A DNA stretch of 64,000 bases from Limnohabitans radicicola (GCF_014837235.1 NZ_JACYFT010000001.1:1518174-1582173); one strand, 5' to 3'; positions 18,934 to 27,995 are shown, counted from the first letter of the stretch. Numbers and translations: made by a program. The notes: a model not told the origin generated them from the letters alone.

Positions 18934-20631
18934 ATGGAAAACCATGCAATGACCCCCGATCGCGTTTGGCTCAACAGCTATCCTGCAGGCGTTCCTGCAG
19001 ACATTGATCCCGGCCAGTACAGTTCCCTGGTGGGTTTGATGGAAGAGAGTTTTGCCCGTTACGCTGACCGCACGGCCTACAGCTTCATGGGCAAGGACAT
19101 CACCTACCGCCGCACTGACGAAGAAAGCCAGGCGTTGGCGGCTTACCTGCAGTCATTGGGCTTGAGCAAGGGCGACCGCGTCGCCGTGATGATGCCCAAT
19201 GTGCCCCAATACCCGGTGGCTGTCGCGGCCATCCTGCGCGCTGGCTATGTGGTGGTCAATGTCAATCCGCTCTACACCGCCCGCGAGCTGGAGCACCAGC
19301 TCAAGGACTCTGGAGCCCGTGCCATCGTCATCATCGAAAATTTCGCGGCCACCCTCGAAAAGTGCATCGCTCAAACACCCGTGCAGCATGTGGTGCTGGC
19401 CACCATGGGTGACCGTCTGGGTTGGCTCAAAGGCACGCTGGTCAATTACGTGGTGCGCAAGGTCAAGAAGCTGGTGCCGGAGTTCCAGCTGCCCGATGCG
19501 GTCTCGTTCAACCAGGCCTTGAGCCGGGGCCGCCATTTGCCACTGCGCCGCCCTGAAATCACCCCCGACGACATCGCCGTGCTGCAGTACACCGGCGGCA
19601 CCACGGGCGTCTCCAAGGGTGCGGTGCTGCTGCACCGCAATGTGGTGGCCAACGTGCTGCAGTCCGAGGCGTGGAACGAGCCTGTGATGAAACGCGTGCC
19701 TGCGGGCGAGCAGCCTACCTCGGTTTGCGCGCTGCCGCTGTACCACATCTTCGCGTTCACGGTGAACATGATGCTGAGCATGCGCACGGGCGGCAAGACC
19801 ATTTTGATTCCCAATCCTCGCGACCTGCCTGCGGTGCTGAAAGAATTGTCCAAGCACACCTTCCACAGCTTTCCGGCGGTGAACACCCTGTTCAATGGGT
19901 TGGCCAATCACCCTGATTTCAACACTGTCAATTGGTCCAACCTCAAGGTGTCCGTGGGCGGCGGCATGGCCGTCACGCCGAACGTGGCCAAGTTGTGGCT
20001 TGAAAAAACAGGTTGCCCCATCTGCGAAGGCTATGGTTTGTCGGAAACCAGCCCGTCGGCCAGCTGCAACCCCACCACCAGCACCGAATTCACCGGCACC
20101 ATCGGTGTGCCGATTCCCGGCACCTGGATGAAGCTGCTCGACGACGATGGCCACGAAGTGACCACGCCTGGCCAGCACGGCGAGATCGCCATCAAGGGCC
20201 CGCAGGTCATGGCCGGTTACTGGCAGCGACCGGACGAAACCGCCAAGGTCATGACGGCCGATGGGTATTTCAAGTCGGGCGATGTGGGTGTGATGGACGA
20301 GCGAGGCTTTTTCAAGATCGTGGACCGCAAGAAGGACATGATTCTGGTCAGTGGCTTCAACGTCTACCCCAATGAGGTGGAGGAAGTGGCTTCGGCCTGC
20401 CCCGGCGTGCTCGAGTGCGCGGCCATCGGTGTGCCGGATGAAAAGACCGGTGAGGCCGTCAAGTTGGTGGTGGTCAAAAAAGATCCGGCGCTGACTGCCG
20501 AGCAGATTCAAGCCTACTGCCGTGAGAACATGACGGCCTACAAGCAGCCGCGCGTGGTGGAGTTCCGCGATGAATTGCCCAAGACCCCAGTAGGCAAAAT
20601 CCTTCGACGTGAGCTGCGCAACCCGACGTGA
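18934..20631 (+). CDS. Long-chain fatty acid-CoA ligase (FadD-like)
   Basis: 565 residues from the ATG at 18934. It activates fatty acids to acyl-CoA via an acyl-adenylate. It has the AMP-binding P-loop TGGTTGVSKG at about residues 220-229, the GYGLSETSP motif, and a C-terminal DRKKDMILVSGFNVYP plus the catalytic lysine region KTPVGKILRRELR. The length matches E. coli FadD (561). It stands alone, with a candidate operator upstream and a good terminator downstream. Confidence 0.93.
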   Translation: MENHAMTPDRVWLNSYPAGVPADIDPGQYSSLVGLMEESFARYADRTAYSFMGKDITYRRTDEESQALAAYLQSLGLSKGDRVAVMMPNVPQYPVAVAAILRAGYVVVNVNPLYTARELEHQLKDSGARAIVIIENFAATLEKCIAQTPVQHVVLATMGDRLGWLKGTLVNYVVRKVKKLVPEFQLPDAVSFNQALSRGRHLPLRRPEITPDDIAVLQYTGGTTGVSKGAVLLHRNVVANVLQSEAWNEPVMKRVPAGEQPTSVCALPLYHIFAFTVNMMLSMRTGGKTILIPNPRDLPAVLKELSKHTFHSFPAVNTLFNGLANHPDFNTVNWSNLKVSVGGGMAVTPNVAKLWLEKTGCPICEGYGLSETSPSASCNPTTSTEFTGTIGVPIPGTWMKLLDDDGHEVTTPGQHGEIAIKGPQVMAGYWQRPDETAKVMTADGYFKSGDVGVMDERGFFKIVDRKKDMILVSGFNVYPNEVEEVASACPGVLECAAIGVPDEKTGEAVKLVVVKKDPALTAEQIQAYCRENMTAYKQPRVVEFRDELPKTPVGKILRRELRNPT

Positions 20632-20660
20632 ACGTGGTCTGGTTGTACGCATGGTTTCAG

Positions 20661-20684
20661 GCGGCCCTTGCGGGCCGCTTTCTT
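20661..20684 (+). terminator. Terminator of the fadD-like gene
   Basis: Perfect 7-bp stem GCGGCCC/GGGCCGC with a TTGC loop, followed by TTTCTT, 29 bp after the stop. Confidence 0.75.
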
Positions 20685-20709
20685 CTGGAAAACATGGCCC
20701 CCATGTTCG

Positions 20710-20774
20710 TCACTTCGTGTACTCACTGCCCCCCGAGGGGGCTGTGCCCTCCTTGGGGCGGCCCGGCGGGGGCC
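20710..20774. repeat. GC-rich REP-like palindromic element before mtnN
   Basis: Contains a hairpin GCCCCC-CGA-GGGGGC (20728-20742), then CCTTGGGGCGG, then GGCCC/GGGCC arms (20760-20774). The sequence style matches GC-rich intergenic palindromes that I recall as common in Comamonadaceae genomes (recollection, not checked). It ends five bases before the mtnN start codon, leaving little room for a normal ribosome site. Confidence 0.5.
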
Positions 20775-20779
20775 ACGAC

Positions 20780-21532
20780 ATGACCCCCATCGGCATCATG
20801 AGTGCCATGCACGAAGAGCTGGCTGCTGTGCTGCAAGCACTGCCCGATGAACAACGCGTGCAGGTGGCCGGGCGGGATTTCTGGCAAGGGCATTGGCATG
20901 GCCGCCCGGTGGTGGCGGTGCTTTCGCGCATTGGCAAGGTGGCGGCTGCCACCACGGCCACGGCCCTCATCGAGCGCTTTGGTGTCGGCCAGATCGTTTT
21001 CACGGGTGTGGCGGGCGGTCTGGGGTCAGGCGTGAAGGTGGGCGATGTGGTGTTGGCCCGCAGCTTGGTGCAGCACGACATGGACGCTTCGCCGCTGTTT
21101 CCACGGCATGAGGTGCCTTTGTATGGCCGCAGCCGCTTTGATACCGATCCCGGTTTGTCCGATGCGTTGCAGCGGGCGTCTCAAGAGGTGTTGGTCGATG
21201 TGGCCCCGCATGTCGGTTTTGAAGCCATTGCCGAGTTTGGCTTGCAGTCGCCTCGTCTGCATGAAGGTCTGATCGCCAGCGGCGACCGTTTTGTCTCCAC
21301 CACCGCCGAATGCCGCAGCCTGCAGCAAACTTTGCCCGAGGCGCTGGCGGTCGAGATGGAGGGGGCAGCGGTGGCGCAGGTCTGTGCCGATTACGGCGTG
21401 CCTTTTGCGGCTCTGCGCACTATTTCTGACCGCGCCGACGACGACGCCCATGCCGATTTCAGCCGTTTCATTCGCCAGGTGGCCAGCCGCTACAGCGTGG
21501 CGATGTTGTCACAATGGCTGAAAACCCCTTGA
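20780..21532 (+). CDS. mtnN: 5'-methylthioadenosine/S-adenosylhomocysteine nucleosidase
   Basis: 250 residues from the ATG at 20780, where the conserved N-terminus IGIMSAMHEEL begins. The frame is open further upstream, but that stretch is the GC-rich repeat. The central FTGVAGGLGSGVKVGDVVLA and the C-terminal EMEGAAVAQVCADYGVPF are nucleosidase signatures. The enzyme removes adenine from MTA and SAH, feeding methionine salvage and relieving methyltransferase inhibition. It converges on corA across a structured repeat. Confidence 0.92.
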   Translation: MTPIGIMSAMHEELAAVLQALPDEQRVQVAGRDFWQGHWHGRPVVAVLSRIGKVAAATTATALIERFGVGQIVFTGVAGGLGSGVKVGDVVLARSLVQHDMDASPLFPRHEVPLYGRSRFDTDPGLSDALQRASQEVLVDVAPHVGFEAIAEFGLQSPRLHEGLIASGDRFVSTTAECRSLQQTLPEALAVEMEGAAVAQVCADYGVPFAALRTISDRADDDAHADFSRFIRQVASRYSVAMLSQWLKTP

Positions 21533-21540
21533 CGCCCGCA

Positions 21541-21618
21541 TCTGTCGGGCTCGGGCTGTGGCGGGTGACGATGTTGCGCTTGCGTCTGAGGAACCCGCCG
21601 CAGCCCGAGTCCGACAGA
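21541..21618. repeat. Stem-loop repeat, copy A (between mtnN and corA)
   Basis: Arms 21541-21566 and 21593-21618 pair at 24 of 26 positions and enclose a 26-nt loop (21567-21592) containing ACGATGTTG, CTTGCGTCTGAGG. The same loop, 23 of 26 bases identical to copy C, recurs in copies B (28019-28090) and C (29289-29364) inside unrelated stems. Copy A sits 8 bp after the mtnN stop and 32 bp from the corA stop, and could also end transcription from both sides. Confidence 0.85.
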
Positions 21619-21650
21619 TAACCACCAACAGCCGGGCTTAAGCCTCAGCC

Positions 21651-22637
21651 TTATTTCAACCAGCCACGCCGACGGAAGTACCACATGGGCACCACGGCGC
21701 TGGCGGCCATCAGCACAATCGCCATCGGGTAGCCCCAAGTCTGGTTCAGCTCGGGCATGTACTGGAAGTTCATGCCGTAGATGCTGGCGATCAGCGTGGG
21801 CGGCAGCAAGGCCACACTGGCCACCGAAAAGATCTTGATGATCTTGTTCTGGTTGATGTTGATGAAACCAACAGTGGCGTCCATCAGGAAGTTGATCTTG
21901 TCGAACAGGAAGGCCGTGTGCGAATCGAGCGAGTCGATGTCGCGCAGGATCTGACGGGCTTCCTCGAACTGCTCGGCGTTCAGCATTTTCGAGCGCATCA
22001 TGAAGCTCACGGCGCGGCGCGTGTCCATGACGTTGCGGCGGATACGGCCGTTCAGGTCTTCCTGGCGCGCAATGGCACCCAGCACTTCGCCGGCCATGGC
22101 GTCGGTCACATCACCCGACAGCACTTTTTTGCCAGCTGTTTCCAGTTTGTCGTAAATGCCCTCGAGCGTGTCGGCCGAATACTCGGCGTCGGCATCAAAC
22201 AGCTTGAGCAACACTTCCTTGGCGTCTTCAATCAGGCCCGGTGCGCGGCGCGCGCGCATGCGCAAGAGTCGAAAGACCGGCACGTCTTCGTCGTGGATGG
22301 AAAACAGCACGCCCTGGCTTTTCAGGTCGGCGTTGTGCTGGTTCAGGATGAAGGCGCAACGCACGGTGCGAGGCTCTTCTTCGTCGGCGATCAAAAAGTC
22401 GGAGCGGATGTGCAACTCGCCATTGTCTTCTTCGTAGAAACGGGCGGATTCCTCGATGTCCTCGTCCATCGCGTCTTCCGGGATGGACAGGCCGAAGTAC
22501 TGTTTGATCCAGCGTTTTTCTTCCAGTGTGGGCGACTCCAGGTCCACCCAGATCGGCTGAAAGCGTGACAGCTCTTCCAGGGATTCGATTTCTTCCTGGA
22601 ACAGGCGGCCGTTGGCGAGGGTGAAGATGTTGAGCAT
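21651..22637 (-). CDS. corA: CorA-family magnesium/cobalt transporter
   Basis: 328 residues from the ATG at 22637, supported by GGAG six bases upstream. A longer start adds nine residues without support. The large N-terminal cytoplasmic domain is followed by two C-terminal membrane helices with the signature YGMNFQYMPEL after the first helix and a basic C-terminus (RRRGWLK). It forms a pentameric Mg2+ channel in the inner membrane. A perfect 10-bp hairpin lies 99 nt upstream of the start. Confidence 0.95.
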   Translation of the reverse strand: MLNIFTLANGRLFQEEIESLEELSRFQPIWVDLESPTLEEKRWIKQYFGLSIPEDAMDEDIEESARFYEEDNGELHIRSDFLIADEEEPRTVRCAFILNQHNADLKSQGVLFSIHDEDVPVFRLLRMRARRAPGLIEDAKEVLLKLFDADAEYSADTLEGIYDKLETAGKKVLSGDVTDAMAGEVLGAIARQEDLNGRIRRNVMDTRRAVSFMMRSKMLNAEQFEEARQILRDIDSLDSHTAFLFDKINFLMDATVGFININQNKIIKIFSVASVALLPPTLIASIYGMNFQYMPELNQTWGYPMAIVLMAASAVVPMWYFRRRGWLK

Positions 22638-22735
22638 GGCGTTCTCCGTAAGGCCAGATGCCAAAGGTTCAAAAGAGGGCGGCGTTGGGGTGTTGCGGCG
22701 GCTTTCGAACGACTGGCGGCATGCTCAAGGCGTCC

Positions 22736-22761
22736 GAAAGCTACCGACTCGGGTAGCTTTC
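22736..22761 (-). promoter_or_regulatory. Perfect hairpin in the corA 5' leader
   Basis: Read on the minus strand, GAAAGCTACC pairs perfectly with GGTAGCTTTC around a 6-nt CGAGTC loop. It starts 99 nt before the corA ATG and lacks a T-run, so it is more likely a leader RNA structure or protein site than a terminator. It does not resemble the M-box as I know it. Confidence 0.5.
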
Positions 22762-22958
22762 CACGGTGGGATCTCCAATAAAAGAAGAATGGATTATCGC
22801 ACCCGAAAGGGGCGATTCAAAGGCCGCCAAGTGACGGCCGTGTGACCTTGGTCTGAATGCCCAGGCCGGGCAAGGTGCTTATGAGTCAACCATCGAAAGA
22901 TAGCACCCCGCCAACAGATTGCCAAGAGGATTTCCGGGCTTCTAGGGGGTTACCTTGA

Positions 22959-22975
22959 GGGGCCTTGCTTTTGCT
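22959..22975 (+). promoter_or_regulatory. Candidate sigma-54 promoter for hpf
   Basis: The site reads GGGGCC, six bases, then TTTTGCT. GG at 22961-22962 and GC at 22973-22974 are exactly 12 bp apart, as for the -24/-12 elements, and the -12 part TTGCT matches the consensus fully. The -24 part is only GGC. Confidence 0.4.
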
Positions 22976-23070
22976 GATCGGCAGGCGCATAGTGAATCCA
23001 ACGGGCCTTGAAAAGGCCTGTTGGGCCCCGCCAAAAGGGCTTTCATCCCAAGCAACAGGAGGCTATGTCT

Positions 23071-23400
23071 ATGAACCTGACGATCAGCGGTCACCACCTT
23101 GAAGTTACACCCGCCCTGCGCACGTATGTGACCGGCAAACTAGATCGCATCACCCGACATTTCGACCAGGTGGTCGATGTCAAAGTGCTGTTGACTGTGG
23201 AAAAGCAAAAGGAAAAGGAAAAAAGACAGCGCGCCGAGTGCAATATCCATGTGAAAGGCAATGACCTGTTTGCCGAGAGCGCCCATGAGGACCTGTATGC
23301 CGCCGTGGACGAATTGATGGACAAACTCGACCGCCAGGTGGTCAAACACAAGACCCGCATCACCGACCACCACCACGACGCGCCCAAGCGCATGATGTGA
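23071..23400 (+). CDS. hpf: Ribosome hibernation promoting factor
   Basis: 109 residues. Two in-frame ATGs occur at 23065 and 23071. The AGGAGG at 23057-23062 is 8 bases from the second and only 2 from the first, so 23071 is preferred. The protein starts NLTISGHHLEVTPALR and is a short HPF (YhbH type) that binds the 30S decoding site and promotes 100S dimers in starvation. It is upstream of ptsN, as in the rpoN gene cluster of many Proteobacteria, but rpoN itself is not in the window. A terminator separates it from ptsN. Confidence 0.93.
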   Translation: MNLTISGHHLEVTPALRTYVTGKLDRITRHFDQVVDVKVLLTVEKQKEKEKRQRAECNIHVKGNDLFAESAHEDLYAAVDELMDKLDRQVVKHKTRITDHHHDAPKRMM

Positions 23401-23421
23401 AAAACCCCACATTTGAAACCA

Positions 23422-23446
23422 GGGCTGCCAACGCGCAGCCCTTTTT
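23422..23446 (+). terminator. hpf terminator
   Basis: Perfect 7-bp stem GGGCTGC/GCAGCCC with a 6-nt loop, followed by five T, 21 bp after the hpf stop. Confidence 0.85.
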
Positions 23447-23540
23447 GTTTGCATGAAAATTCAATAATGAATACCTAAGAATTGATTTATTAAATATTTC
23501 TATGGGGGAGCTGGCAAGAGGTGCATAATCCGCCTCGACC

Positions 23541-24008
23541 ATGAATCGACTCTCGTCCATCCTGCCCGTCGCCCAAGTTCTTGTCGGGGTTGAGGCCACC
23601 AGCAAGAAGCGTGCTTTTGAAGAAGCCGGGCTTTTGTTCGAGAACCTGCACGGCTTGTCCCGCGCACTGGTCACCGACAGCCTGTTTGCCCGCGAACGTC
23701 TGGGCTCCACCGGCCTTGGTCATGGCGTGGCCATCCCGCATGGCCGCATCAAAGGCCTGAAAGCACCCATGGCCGCAGTTTTCCAGCTGGCGCAGCCTAT
23801 TGGGTTTGATGCCCCGGACGAATTGCCGGTGAATTTGCTGATTTTCCTTTTGGTGCCCGAAGCGGCCACCCAAAAGCACCTCGAAATCCTGTCAGAAATC
23901 GCCGAGCTGCTGTCTGACAGCGCTTTGCGCGAAAACATCAAGTCCAGCGCTTCACAGCAAGTGCTGCACCAGCTGATCGCCCAGTGGCGTTCGGCCCAGG
24001 CCGCCTGA
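23541..24008 (+). CDS. ptsN: PTS IIA-like nitrogen-regulatory protein PtsN
   Basis: 155 residues. The phosphorylated histidine is H67 in GVAIPHGRI. It belongs to the EIIA-Ntr branch: no sugar permease is present, and the phosphate relay PtsP-NPr-PtsN regulates K+ uptake, nitrogen and carbon balance. The upstream 90 bp is AT-rich and probably holds its own promoter (CATAAT near 23524 is a possible -10). hprK follows 22 bp later. A kup potassium transporter gene lies 11 kb away. Confidence 0.95.
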   Translation: MNRLSSILPVAQVLVGVEATSKKRAFEEAGLLFENLHGLSRALVTDSLFARERLGSTGLGHGVAIPHGRIKGLKAPMAAVFQLAQPIGFDAPDELPVNLLIFLLVPEAATQKHLEILSEIAELLSDSALRENIKSSASQQVLHQLIAQWRSAQAA

Positions 24009-24030
24009 ACCGTTCGCCGGACTTTGCGCC

Positions 24031-24972
24031 ATGAAGCCCACCGTGGTCAGTGCCGATGTCCTGTTTGAAGACCACCGAGCCCAGCTCAAATGGCAGTGGG
24101 TGGCGGGTCTGGGGGCTTCGGAGCGCCGTTTTGACGAGGTGGCTGTGCGTGAAGCCACGTCGGGCGCCGATTTGGTCGGTTACCTGAACTACATCCACCC
24201 CTACCGGGTCCAGATCCTGGGGCCCCGCGAGGTGGCCTACCTCACCAACTCGACCCCGGAAGACTGCGCACGGCGCATTGCGCGCATCGTGACGCTGGAG
24301 CCCCCGGTGCTGGTGCTGTCCGATGGGCAGACAGCGCCCGATGCCCTGTTGTCCATGTGCGAGCGTGCCCAGATCCCGATGTTCTCCACCCAGGAGTCAT
24401 CGGCGTTTGTGATCGACGTGCTGCGTGCTTACCTCTCCAAGCACTTTGCCGACCGCACCACCATGCATGGAGTGTTCATGGACATTCTGGGCCTGGGCGT
24501 GCTGATCACCGGCGAGTCGGGTTTGGGCAAGAGTGAGCTGGGGCTGGAGCTGATTTCTCGCGGCAACGGCTTGGTGGCTGACGACGCCGTTGACCTGTAC
24601 CGCATCAATCAGACCACCATCGAGGGGCGTTGCCCCGACTTGCTGCAAAACCTGCTGGAAGTGCGCGGCATTGGTCTGCTGGACATCCGCGCCATCTTTG
24701 GCGAGACGGCAGTGCGCCGCAAGATGCGACTCAAGCTGATCGTGCATTTGGTGCGCCGCGAAACCCTGGAGCGAGATTACGAACGCTTGCCCACCGAGCC
24801 GCTGACCCAGGTGGTTCTGGGAGTGCCTGTGCGCAAGGCGGTCATCCAGGTGGTGGCTGGGCGCAACATCGCCGTGCTGGTGGAGGCTGCCGTGCGCAAC
24901 ACCATTTTGCAGATGCGCGGCATCGACACGTACCAGGATTTCATCGATCGCCAGCGCCGGGCGATGGAATAA
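24031..24972 (+). CDS. hprK: HPr kinase/phosphorylase
   Basis: 313 residues. The Walker A GESGLGKS lies at 161-168 and the HprK signature [14 protein letters not shown] follows. It phosphorylates or dephosphorylates a serine on HPr-like proteins. In proteobacteria that keep only a regulatory PTS it sits with ptsN, as here (22-bp gap). The N-terminal domain is full length. It converges on fur with 6 bp between stops. Confidence 0.96.
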   Translation: MKPTVVSADVLFEDHRAQLKWQWVAGLGASERRFDEVAVREATSGADLVGYLNYIHPYRVQILGPREVAYLTNSTPEDCARRIARIVTLEPPVLVLSDGQTAPDALLSMCERAQIPMFSTQESSAFVIDVLRAYLSKHFADRTTMHGVFMDILGLGVLITGESGLGKSELGLELISRGNGLVADDAVDLYRINQTTIEGRCPDLLQNLLEVRGIGLLDIRAIFGETAVRRKMRLKLIVHLVRRETLERDYERLPTEPLTQVVLGVPVRKAVIQVVAGRNIAVLVEAAVRNTILQMRGIDTYQDFIDRQRRAME

Positions 24973-24978
24973 GCCCGC

Positions 24979-25407
24979 TCAACGCTGGCGGTGCGGGCAG
25001 GGGTTTTGCGTGCAGTGGGCGTACAGGCTCAGCGCATGGTCCGCGATCACAAAACCTTTGGCCTGCGCCACCGCTTGCTGCCGCTGCTCGATTTCGGGGT
25101 CATAGAACTCCTCCACCCGCCCGCAGTCCAGGCACACCATGTGGTCGTGGTGTTGCCCTTCGTTGAGTTCATAGACGGCCTTGCCGCTTTCAAAATGGTT
25201 GCGGCTCAGGATGCCCGCCTGCTCGAATTGGGTCAGCACCCGGTAGACAGTGGCCAGGCCAATGTCGGCATTGTCATTGAGCAGCTGCCGGAACACGTCC
25301 TCCGCAGTCATGTGCCGCTGCCCCCCGCGCTGGAAAACGTCCAGAATTTTCATGCGCGGCACGGTGGCCTTGAGCCCGTTGCTTTTGAGTTCTTCGATCT
25401 GGATCAT
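24979..25407 (-). CDS. fur: Ferric uptake regulator Fur
   Basis: 142 residues. It has an N-terminal winged helix ([15 protein letters not shown] onward), the metal site [16 protein letters not shown], and a C-terminal CTQNPCPH with the second cysteine pair. It acts as an Fe2+-dependent repressor of iron uptake and other genes. It is divergent from bamE (82-bp gap), the common arrangement in beta- and gammaproteobacteria. Confidence 0.97.
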   Translation of the reverse strand: MIQIEELKSNGLKATVPRMKILDVFQRGGQRHMTAEDVFRQLLNDNADIGLATVYRVLTQFEQAGILSRNHFESGKAVYELNEGQHHDHMVCLDCGRVEEFYDPEIEQRQQAVAQAKGFVIADHALSLYAHCTQNPCPHRQR

Positions 25408-25489
25408 GGGTTTCGGGTTTCCTGAAAGGGGCCGCTGAATTTGAATCCTGCCGCTACAATGACCGGATCATATCGGTGTGCCTCCAAAC

Positions 25490-26032
25490 ATGACAGCTAT
25501 ACGGACTTTTCGCTTCTTTGGCGCTTGTGTGGCCATCGTTAGCCTGACGGCGGGCCTGGTGGGCTGCGGCGGCTTCCAAAACCCCTGGAGTCAGGACACC
25601 TTCAAGCCTTATGTGCCCGAGGTGGTGCAAGGCAACTTTGTGTCCAAAGAGCAGCGCCAGGCGCTGCGCATCGGCATGCCGCGCTCGCAAGTGCGCGATG
25701 TGCTCGGTACCCCGCTGGTGTCCAGCCTGTTCCATGCCGACCGTTGGGACTACGCTTTCAGCATCAAGCGCCAGGGTGTGCCTGAACAGAAATTTCACCT
25801 GACGGTCACATTCAAAAACGAAGCCCTGGCTGACATCGAAGGCGATGAGCTGCCCAGCGAGGCCGAATTCGTGCAGCGTCTGTCCAGCGGCCGCAAACCG
25901 GCCAGGGTGCCCACCCTGCAGGCCAGCGAAGAGCAGCTGAGCAAATTCCCGCCTGCTCGCCCAGTGGCTCAGCCACAAACCGCTCCGGCGCTGCCTGCCA
26001 GTTACCCGCCCCTCGAAGCCCCCGCCCGCTGA
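25490..26032 (+). CDS. bamE: Outer-membrane assembly lipoprotein BamE
   Basis: 180 residues from the ATG at 25490. The GTG four codons earlier is a less likely start. The signal peptide ends in the lipobox LVGC with lipid-bearing C26. The SmpA/OmlA domain covers residues about 40-125 (PYVPEVVQGNFVSKEQ, GMPRSQVRDVLGTPL). A Pro/Ala/Gln-rich tail of about 45 residues is extra. It is a subunit of the BAM complex that inserts beta-barrels such as the porin here. TACAAT at 25455-25460 may be its -10 box. Confidence 0.93.
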   Translation: MTAIRTFRFFGACVAIVSLTAGLVGCGGFQNPWSQDTFKPYVPEVVQGNFVSKEQRQALRIGMPRSQVRDVLGTPLVSSLFHADRWDYAFSIKRQGVPEQKFHLTVTFKNEALADIEGDELPSEAEFVQRLSSGRKPARVPTLQASEEQLSKFPPARPVAQPQTAPALPASYPPLEAPAR

Positions 26033-26075
26033 TCTGGTGGGCGGCGGGGTTTTCTGACCTTTTTCCTTTTTCCAA

Positions 26076-26891
26076 ATGACCGCAATTCCTGATTTGCCCA
26101 TTGCCGTGGCCGGTGCCACGGGTCGCATGGGCCACATGCTGATCGAGGCCATCCTGGCCGCCGACGACACCCGCCTGGCTGGTGCGCTCGACATCGCCGG
26201 CAGCCCGGCGCTCGGGCAAGATGCCTCGGCTTGGCTCGGACAGACCTCGGGCGTGGCGGTGTCGTCGGATCTGCATGCAGGCCTCAAAAACGCCCGTTTC
26301 CTGATCGACTTCACCCGCCCCGAAGGCACACTGGCACACCTGAAGGTTTGCCGCGAGCTGGGCGTCAAGGCCGTGATCGGCACCACCGGCTTCTCCGATG
26401 CCCAAAAGGCCGAGATCGCCGACATCGCCAAGGACATCGCCATCGTCATGGCGCCCAACATGAGCGTGGGTGTGAACGTGACGTTGAAGCTGTTGCAGAT
26501 GGCGGCGCAGGCCCTCTCTACCGGCTACGACATCGAAATCATCGAAGCCCACCATCGTCATAAAGTCGATGCGCCTTCGGGCACCGCCCTCAAGATGGGC
26601 GAAGTGATCGCCGAAGCCATTGGCCGCGACCTCAAAGAGTGCGCTGTCTACGAGCGCTACGGCCACACAGGTGAGCGCGACCCGTCCACCATCGGGTTTT
26701 CCACCATCCGGGGCGGCGACATTGTGGGCGACCACACGGTCTTGTTTGCCGGGATCGGCGAACGTATTGAAGTGACCCACAAATCCTCCAGCCGTGCGAC
26801 CTATGCCCAGGGCAGCCTGCGCGCCGTGCGTTTCTTGGCCAAGCAACAGCGTGGCTTGTTCGACATGTTCGACGTGCTCGGCCTGCGCTGA
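26076..26891 (+). CDS. dapB: 4-hydroxy-tetrahydrodipicolinate reductase
   Basis: 271 residues. It has an NAD(P)-binding N-terminus ([17 protein letters not shown]) and the catalytic signature [20 protein letters not shown]. It catalyses a step of lysine and diaminopimelate synthesis, so it supports both protein and peptidoglycan precursors. It is 43 bp after bamE and 24 bp before exbB, and may be transcribed with them. Confidence 0.97.
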   Translation: MTAIPDLPIAVAGATGRMGHMLIEAILAADDTRLAGALDIAGSPALGQDASAWLGQTSGVAVSSDLHAGLKNARFLIDFTRPEGTLAHLKVCRELGVKAVIGTTGFSDAQKAEIADIAKDIAIVMAPNMSVGVNVTLKLLQMAAQALSTGYDIEIIEAHHRHKVDAPSGTALKMGEVIAEAIGRDLKECAVYERYGHTGERDPSTIGFSTIRGGDIVGDHTVLFAGIGERIEVTHKSSSRATYAQGSLRAVRFLAKQQRGLFDMFDVLGLR

Positions 26892-26915
26892 TCCTTTGTC
26901 AGAGTGCCGCTGGCC

Positions 26916-27560
26916 ATGAACCTGAACGACTTCCTCACCCACAGCGATGCCGTCACCTTGACTTTGGCCGCGCTGCTGCTGGCTTTGTCGGTGGCCAGTT
27001 GGGTGGTGATGGTCTGGAAGTGGCGCCTGCTCTCACGCGCCAGTCTCGATGTGCGCCGCAGCATCGCCGCGTTCTGGCAGGCCCCGGCTTTTGATGTGGC
27101 CCGCCAACGGGTGGGCCAGTTTGACCGCGACGCCTGCGTGGCGCCCTTGCTCGACGCCACGCTCTTGCCCGTGGGCGGCACACTCGCCAGCGCTGCGGAC
27201 CGCCATCAGCAACTCACCCGCGTCTTGCGCGATGCTCTGAATGCCGTCGTGCGGCGCTTGCAGTGGGGCCAGCTGCTGCTGGCCACGGCGGGCTCCACCT
27301 CACCTTTCATTGGCCTCTTGGGCACCGTGCTGGGCATCTTCAACGCCCTGACTGGCATGGCCGAAGCCGGGCAGCTGACCATTGACAAAGTGGCCGGACC
27401 TGTTGGCGAAGCTCTGGTCATGACCGCCGTGGGCCTGGCGGTGGCCATTCCGGCTGTGCTCGGCTACAACCTGCTGGGACGACGCATCGGTCAGATCGAG
27501 GCCGAACTCGAAGGCTTTGCCCACGACGTGCGGGGCCTGCTGACCGAAGAACGAAGCTGA
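26916..27560 (+). CDS. exbB: MotA/TolQ/ExbB proton channel family protein
   Basis: 214 residues with three membrane helices (about 12-34, 110-135 and 158-180) and the channel motif SPFIGLLGTVLGIFNALTGM. It forms the proton-driven motor with the ExbD/TolR-type protein encoded 3 bp downstream. The ATG at 26916 was chosen over the GTG at 26904. There is no tonB, tolA or tolB nearby, so whether it serves TonB or Tol cannot be settled from context; the length favours ExbB. Confidence 0.85.
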   Translation: MNLNDFLTHSDAVTLTLAALLLALSVASWVVMVWKWRLLSRASLDVRRSIAAFWQAPAFDVARQRVGQFDRDACVAPLLDATLLPVGGTLASAADRHQQLTRVLRDALNAVVRRLQWGQLLLATAGSTSPFIGLLGTVLGIFNALTGMAEAGQLTIDKVAGPVGEALVMTAVGLAVAIPAVLGYNLLGRRIGQIEAELEGFAHDVRGLLTEERS

Positions 27561-27563
27561 GCC

Positions 27564-27995
27564 ATGTCGTTCGGTCGCCTGGAGTCTTCCAAAAACCCTG
27601 CGCCCATGAGCGACATCAACGTCACTCCCATGGTGGACGTGATGCTGGTGCTGCTGGTGATCTTCATCCTCACCGCGCCGCTGCTGACCAGCGCCATCCG
27701 CCTGGACCTGCCCCAGGGAGAGGCCACCCAGTCCGGCCAGGCCCCGCAGTCGGTCACGCTCGTGGTCAATGCCCAAGGCGCGCTGTTCTTCAATGACCAG
27801 CCGGTGACCTCCGACGAACTGCGCACCCGCCTGCAAGAAACCGCCCAACGCAACCCCGAGACCGAAGTGCAGCTGCGCGCTGACCAGGCCATCACCTATG
27901 GCCGCGTGGTTGAGGTCATGGGTTTGGCCCAGCAGGCTGGGCTCTCTCGCATCGGCTTCGTTGCAGAAGCCCCGCGATCCACCCCCTCCCGTTGA
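27564..27995 (+). CDS. exbD: ExbD/TolR family biopolymer transport protein
   Basis: 143 residues. One N-terminal membrane helix carries the proton-relaying Asp in [20 protein letters not shown]. The periplasmic domain follows ([17 protein letters not shown]). It works with the ExbB-type channel upstream to energise outer-membrane transport. The stop is 23 bp before the copy B stem-loop repeat. Confidence 0.9.
   Translation: MSFGRLESSKNPAPMSDINVTPMVDVMLVLLVIFILTAPLLTSAIRLDLPQGEATQSGQAPQSVTLVVNAQGALFFNDQPVTSDELRTRLQETAQRNPETEVQLRADQAITYGRVVEVMGLAQQAGLSRIGFVAEAPRSTPSR

Larger units (their letters stand above)
22638..23070. other. 433-bp intergenic region between divergent corA and hpf
   Basis: The longest gene-free stretch. 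It holds the corA leader hairpin (22736-22761) and a sigma-54-like site facing hpf (22959-22975). A small palindromic CCACGGTGG lies at 22761-22769. The remainder (about 22800-22950) shows no convincing gene or RNA. Confidence 0.6.

Noticed and set aside
20710..20779. CRISPR-like or attachment-site reading of the GC-rich repeat
   Set aside because: A single copy without spacers or integrase; it fits a REP-like palindrome better.
22638..22800. M-box (Mg2+) riboswitch before corA
   Set aside because: Only one hairpin is evident and the conserved M-box core is not recognisable by eye.
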